DNA from: Halarchaeum acidiphilum MH1-52-1
GTDB lineage: Archaea > Halobacteriota > Halobacteria > Halobacteriales > Halobacteriaceae
DNA: 35,126 nucleotides
Assembly: GCF_000474235.1 (NCBI RefSeq)
Contig: NZ_BATA01000021.1
Span: forward strand, 1-35,126
Direction: 5' to 3'
Of the stretch, positions 32,670-35,126 are shown piece after piece. The position numbers and the translations under genes were made by a program. The notes under the pieces were generated by a model that searched no databases, was not told the DNA's origin, and saw only the letters and a program-made list of their open reading frames with translations. How positions within the stretch are numbered: the first letter of the stretch is position 1; each line of letters begins with the position of its first letter.

Positions 32670-33050
32670 TCACTCATCGGCTTCGCCGGCGGTGCGTTCA
32701 CGCTCGCCTCCTACATCATCGCCAGCGGCTCCTCGCGCCACGACGAGATCCGGCAGTTCCGCGCGCGCCATCCCGACGCGTTCGCGTCGCTCCTCGACGT
32801 CATTGCGGATGCCGTCCTCGACTCACTCCAGTACCAGATCGACCACGGCGCGGACGTCGTCCAACTCTTTGACACGTACGCCGGCGAACTCGCGCCCGCG
32901 GACTACCGGGAGTTCCTCCTGCCGCTCCATCGGTGGATCTGCACGGGCGTCGATGCGCCCGTCATCCTTTTCGTGCGCAACATGGCGGGCCGCCTCGACG
33001 CGCTCGCCGACGCGACCCGGATGCGGTGAGCCTTGACTGGACCGTCGACA
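32640..33050 (+). pseudogene. hemE: Internal fragment of uroporphyrinogen decarboxylase (hemE)
   Basis: This stretch encodes SLIGFAGGAFTLASYIIASG, HPDAFASLLDVIADAVLDSL, GADVVQLFDTYAGELAPADY, ILFVRNMAGRLDAL and, after a frame change near 33015, DAVSLDWTVD. These are central segments of HemE, which decarboxylates uroporphyrinogen III in tetrapyrrole synthesis. About one third to one half of the gene is present; the start with the substrate-binding Arg/Asp region and the C-terminal third are gone. Boundaries are approximate: the left edge overlaps the truncated usp piece, and the right edge meets a nuclease remnant. It is non-functional. Confidence 0.75.
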
Positions 33051-33084
33051 CTCGGAGTGGGGCGGAAAGGCCAGTAGTCACGCT

Positions 33085-33510
33085 GCGTCGATGCTCGCTG
33101 GTGAGACAATCTAGATTGCGGTTGACCAGGAGGCTGACCGCCGTGGGAGCTACGGTCGCCTTCTCGTCTACGCCTACACGCCAAATGGGGCGAATTTCAA
33201 CCGGCAGATGCTCGAAGATGGCTACGCCCGTTTCTACGACAGTTCGTTCTCGAATCGGAGCGACTTCGCCGACGCCGAGCAGCAGGCCCAACTACTCTCA
33301 ATCGGCCTCTGGGACTTCGACGAAACAACCCAGTCCACGACGACGCGAGAGGAGAGCGATGATGTTCCGCCTCCGCCACCAGATGGTGACTATGACTGCT
33401 CGGACTTCGGCACGCAAGCCCAGGCCCAACAAGCCCTTGACCAGACTGCTGGTGATCCACACCGACTCGATGGCAACGGCGACAGCGAAGCCTGCGAATC
33501 ACTCCCCTAA
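33085..33510 (+). pseudogene. C-terminal remnant of a secreted SNase-like nuclease with Excalibur domain
   Basis: After an in-frame TAG at 33112-33114 the frame reads [38 protein letters not shown] and [12 protein letters not shown]. These match the last third of a staphylococcal-nuclease-type domain, including the GLW ending. A Thr/Glu/Pro linker ([17 protein letters not shown]) leads to an Excalibur calcium-binding motif, [13 protein letters not shown]. The N-terminal part with the first catalytic Arg/Asp strands and any signal peptide is absent, replaced by hemE sequence. A shorter ORF from ATG 33208 exists but would lack the fold. Confidence 0.7.
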
Positions 33511-33679
33511 CTCGGTTTCCTGCCGTCGATGCCTCTGCCAGGATAGAAAACTGTCTCAGATCGGTGAACATACAGTGAAAAGGCAACGCGTGTGTCTGAG
33601 GGTGTGAATTTGTGGCAGCGCGACGACTAGCTCCGACGGCCCACTCCTCATGGCACGTCCGAATGCTTATCCGGTTGAT

Positions 33680-33838
33680 TCACGAGGCGTCGAGACTGAT
33701 GAAGTTCTCGCCGCTGAGATGGTCATAGATCGGGAGTTTGTGGCTTCCTGGGATGTGCGTCTCGTGGTAGCTGTAGCTCGGCCGAACGTCGAGGACGAAC
33801 GTTTCGCTGGCTTGTCCCCATACTTCTATGGGAAGTTG
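33680..33838 (-). pseudogene. Rhodanese-domain fragment
   Basis: The minus-strand open stretch of 53 codons reads PIEVWGQASETFVLDVRPSY, then HETHIPGSHKLPIYDHLSG to a TGA. FVLDVR and HIPGSHKLPI are the first strand and CH2A-type segments of a rhodanese domain. There is no start codon after the upstream TAA (33839-33841), and the active-site Cys loop of a full domain is missing. It is probably a remnant of a sulfurtransferase or an MBL-rhodanese fusion. It lies next to the sulfur-relay genes and may be an old duplicate of the rhodanese gene starting at 34952. Confidence 0.6.
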
Positions 33839-33919
33839 TTATATTGCTCAATATAAACAATTCTACTTTGCTCGAAGTGATGAGCGCTTCACTGAAGATC
33901 AGGTACGAAACGAAGGCGG

Positions 33920-34498
33920 TCAGACGAGAAGTTGGATGTCGGCGTCAGCCATGTCTTGGATGGCTGTGGCGGCGCCAACACCAGTCGTGACGCCATCGTA
34001 GAAGTCGTCCTCGTCGTAGTCCATGAGGTCGATGGTCATCTGACACGCTTGGAATTCGACGCCCATGTCGAGCGAGGTGTCAATAAGCTCCTCGATGGTC
34101 GCGGTGTCGTTGTCCGCGATGCGCTTTTCCATCATCTTCGTCGTCATTCGATCCATTCCGGGAAGCGCGGCGACGGCGTTCGGAACGGGCATGTTCGGGT
34201 TGCCGACCGAACTGAGCTTGAGACTCTTCGAACGTTCCTCGTGGAGGATATCGAGTCCCCAGAAGGTGTGGAAAACGGTGACCTCATAGCCGAACGCCGC
34301 CGCGGTCGAGGCGAGGATGAGGGGTGGGTAGGCCATGTCGAGCGTCCCTTTGGTGGCGATGATGGACATCTTCGGCTGCCCGTCGCCTACCTCAGCCTTG
34401 AGGTCTGCAGTTGTCTCCTCTAACTCTTCGACTCGCGCTTCCAGCTCTGCGCGACTGGGGTCAGTCTCATCGTCGGGAGATGGTGTGCCAGTACTCAT
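33920..34498 (-). CDS. DsrE/DsrF-like (DsrE2-type) sulfur-relay protein
   Basis: This 192-aa protein begins MSTGTPSPDDETDPSRAELE with a coiled-coil-like helix (RVEELEETTADLKAEV), followed by KMSIIATKGTLDMAYPPLIL. The DsrE2-type fold continues with FGYEVTVFHTFWGLDIL, FQACQMTIDLMDY and the ending ATAIQDMADADIQLLV. The Cys in FQACQMTID matches the conserved reactive Cys of the family. The start at 34498 is chosen over 34606, which lies inside the TusA gene. DsrE2-type proteins work with TusA and rhodanese in sulfur transfer. The gene begins seven bases after the TusA stop, forming a two-gene operon. Confidence 0.85.
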   Translation of the reverse strand: MSTGTPSPDDETDPSRAELEARVEELEETTADLKAEVGDGQPKMSIIATKGTLDMAYPPLILASTAAAFGYEVTVFHTFWGLDILHEERSKSLKLSSVGNPNMPVPNAVAALPGMDRMTTKMMEKRIADNDTATIEELIDTSLDMGVEFQACQMTIDLMDYDEDDFYDGVTTGVGAATAIQDMADADIQLLV

Positions 34499-34505
34499 TG
34501 TTAGA

Positions 34506-34748
34506 TCATTCCGTCTTCCGCACGTAGTGCGTGTAGACGTCCTCGCCGTCCGTCTGGTCGAGAAGTTCGACGCCGTCAGTCGTCTCGGCCCAGCCGCCGA
34601 GGTCACTCATGCTTCCGGGGTCGGTGGCGAGCACTTCGAGGATGTCGCCCTCGTCGAGGTTGTCGGTCGCTTGCTTCGTCTTGACGACGGGCATCGGGCA
34701 GTTCTGTCCTTTCACGTCGAGCGTCTCCGTGACTTCGTAGTCTACCAT
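34506..34748 (-). CDS. TusA/SirA-family sulfur carrier protein
   Basis: This 80-aa protein contains the TusA signature CPMPVVKTKQ, where the first Cys carries persulfide sulfur, followed by EGDILEVLATDPGSMSDLGG. Its ATG at 34748 follows a TATA-like CAATATTGGG at about 34767-34776 on the minus strand. The longer frame to 34826 adds residues before the known start MVDYEVTETLDVKGQ. It is the first gene of an operon with the DsrE2-type gene, and diverges from a rhodanese-type gene at 34952. The set suggests persulfide handling or sulfur relay for tRNA or cofactor thiolation; the substrate is not known. Confidence 0.9.
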   Translation of the reverse strand: MVDYEVTETLDVKGQNCPMPVVKTKQATDNLDEGDILEVLATDPGSMSDLGGWAETTDGVELLDQTDGEDVYTHYVRKTE

Positions 34749-34893
34749 GATATTGGCCTCACCACCCAATATTGGGGCTGCGCTGAAAAGCATACCGGTA
34801 GTAGTTCGCCTATTGCACACTCTCAAACTCGCAGATATCCTATTACTGTCGTGTAAGCGCCTACAATGAGATTATAGCAAATAGAGTATTGTG

Positions 34894-34910
34894 TAGTAAT
34901 TGTATTACTA
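34894..34910. promoter_or_regulatory. Small dyad between the divergent sulfur genes
   Basis: Arms TAGTAAT (34894-34900) and ATTACTA (34904-34910) flank a three-base centre. The dyad sits in the AT-rich divergent promoter region, immediately upstream of the probable TATA element (AAGTCTTATTTG, 34915-34926) of the rhodanese-type gene. It is an operator candidate that could co-regulate both directions. Confidence 0.45.
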
Positions 34911-34951
34911 TGCAAAGTCTTATTTGCGGTCGGCCGATACAGAGGAGTGAG

Positions 34952-35126
34952 ATGAGCGACAACGCATTCGTGACGACCGAAGCCGCAGTTGAGGAAGTCA
35001 CGCCGGAGCGACTGAAGGAACGCATCGACGCCGGCAGGGATGTCTTCCTCCTCGACGTCCGCTCGGAGAGCGACCACGAGGAATGGCGTATCGACGGCGC
35101 GAGCGTCGAGAGCGTCAACTACCCCT
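34952..35126 (+). CDS. Rhodanese-domain protein, N-terminal part (runs off window)
   Basis: From ATG 34952 the visible 58 codons give MSDNAFVTTEAAVEEVTPER, then DVFLLDVRSESDHEEWRIDG and VESVNYP. FLLDVRSESDHEEWRI is the first part of a rhodanese domain. The gene continues beyond the window, so the active-site Cys cannot be checked. In haloarchaea this kind of N-terminus often belongs to rhodanese-MBL fusion proteins, but that is a guess here. It is divergent from the TusA-DsrE2 operon. Confidence 0.75.
   Translation, partial: MSDNAFVTTEAAVEEVTPERLKERIDAGRDVFLLDVRSESDHEEWRIDGASVESVNYP

Noticed and set aside
33650-33856. A 68-codon plus frame
   Set aside because: The opposite strand encodes rhodanese motifs FVLDVR and HIPGSHKLPI in the same stretch.

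Overview
The window comes from an extremely halophilic archaeon (class Halobacteria). The predicted proteins are strongly acidic. Starts commonly lie about 26 bases after a TATA box, which fits leaderless transcripts. The gene set is also typical of the group: Orc1/Cdc6 initiators with iterons, a DUF1931 histone-fold protein, a Bat-type regulator beside a bacterioruberin (C50 carotenoid) operon, haloarchaeal transposases, Usp-fused amino-acid permeases and a preQ0/archaeosine operon. I could not fix the genus.

Layout. (1) 1-4.5 kb is a replication module with two Orc1/Cdc6 genes, each beside its own family of direct repeats: CTCACTTTGCAAAYGGGGT after the first, AACAAATCGATAGGGGTGT on both sides of the second. 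Between them sit a DUF1931 gene and a small DUF6788-like gene, with two GTTAACCAACA dyads. (2) 4.57-5.14 kb is an internally deleted IS1595-type transposase. (3) 5.4-7.95 kb is the minus-strand operon queD-queE-folE-queC, making preQ0 for archaeosine. (4) 8.1-11.6 kb holds a zinc-ribbon protein, a ParA-type ATPase with a small partner flanked by ATCTATAGACCAAATCTAT-like repeats, and an archaeal ATPase/DUF234 protein. (5) 11.6-14.2 kb is mobile-element debris (integrase and transposase fragments) plus one intact 551-aa transposase. (6) 14.7-22.3 kb is membrane transport: an APC permease fused to Usp domains with a 4-TM partner, a tandem Usp protein, an Lrp-HTH/RCK_C regulator, TrkH, a small overlapping membrane protein and TrkA. 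(7) 22.3-25.5 kb is accessory DNA: a tyrosine recombinase, a lipoprotein remnant, a winged-helix regulator and small unknown genes. (8) 25.5-33.05 kb is a visibly GC-richer block with DUF429, bat, crtB, a CrtI/CrtD desaturase, lyeJ and cruF, ending in truncated usp and hemE pieces. (9) 33.1-35.1 kb holds a nuclease remnant, a rhodanese remnant, DsrE-like and TusA-like sulfur proteins, and the start of another rhodanese-type gene.

The genes form several working units: initiator plus iterons, ParA plus partner plus candidate centromere, K+ uptake with its nucleotide-sensing subunit and regulator, C50 carotenoid synthesis beside Bat, and sulfur relay proteins.

A striking whole-window feature is that at least seven conserved genes (cdc6-1, queC, trkA, bat, the carotenoid desaturase, usp, hemE) are each broken by the apparent loss of exactly one base. 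Such uniform damage suggests base-calling or assembly error for most of the full-length ones. The truncated usp, hemE, nuclease, integrase and IS1595 pieces are genuine remnants.
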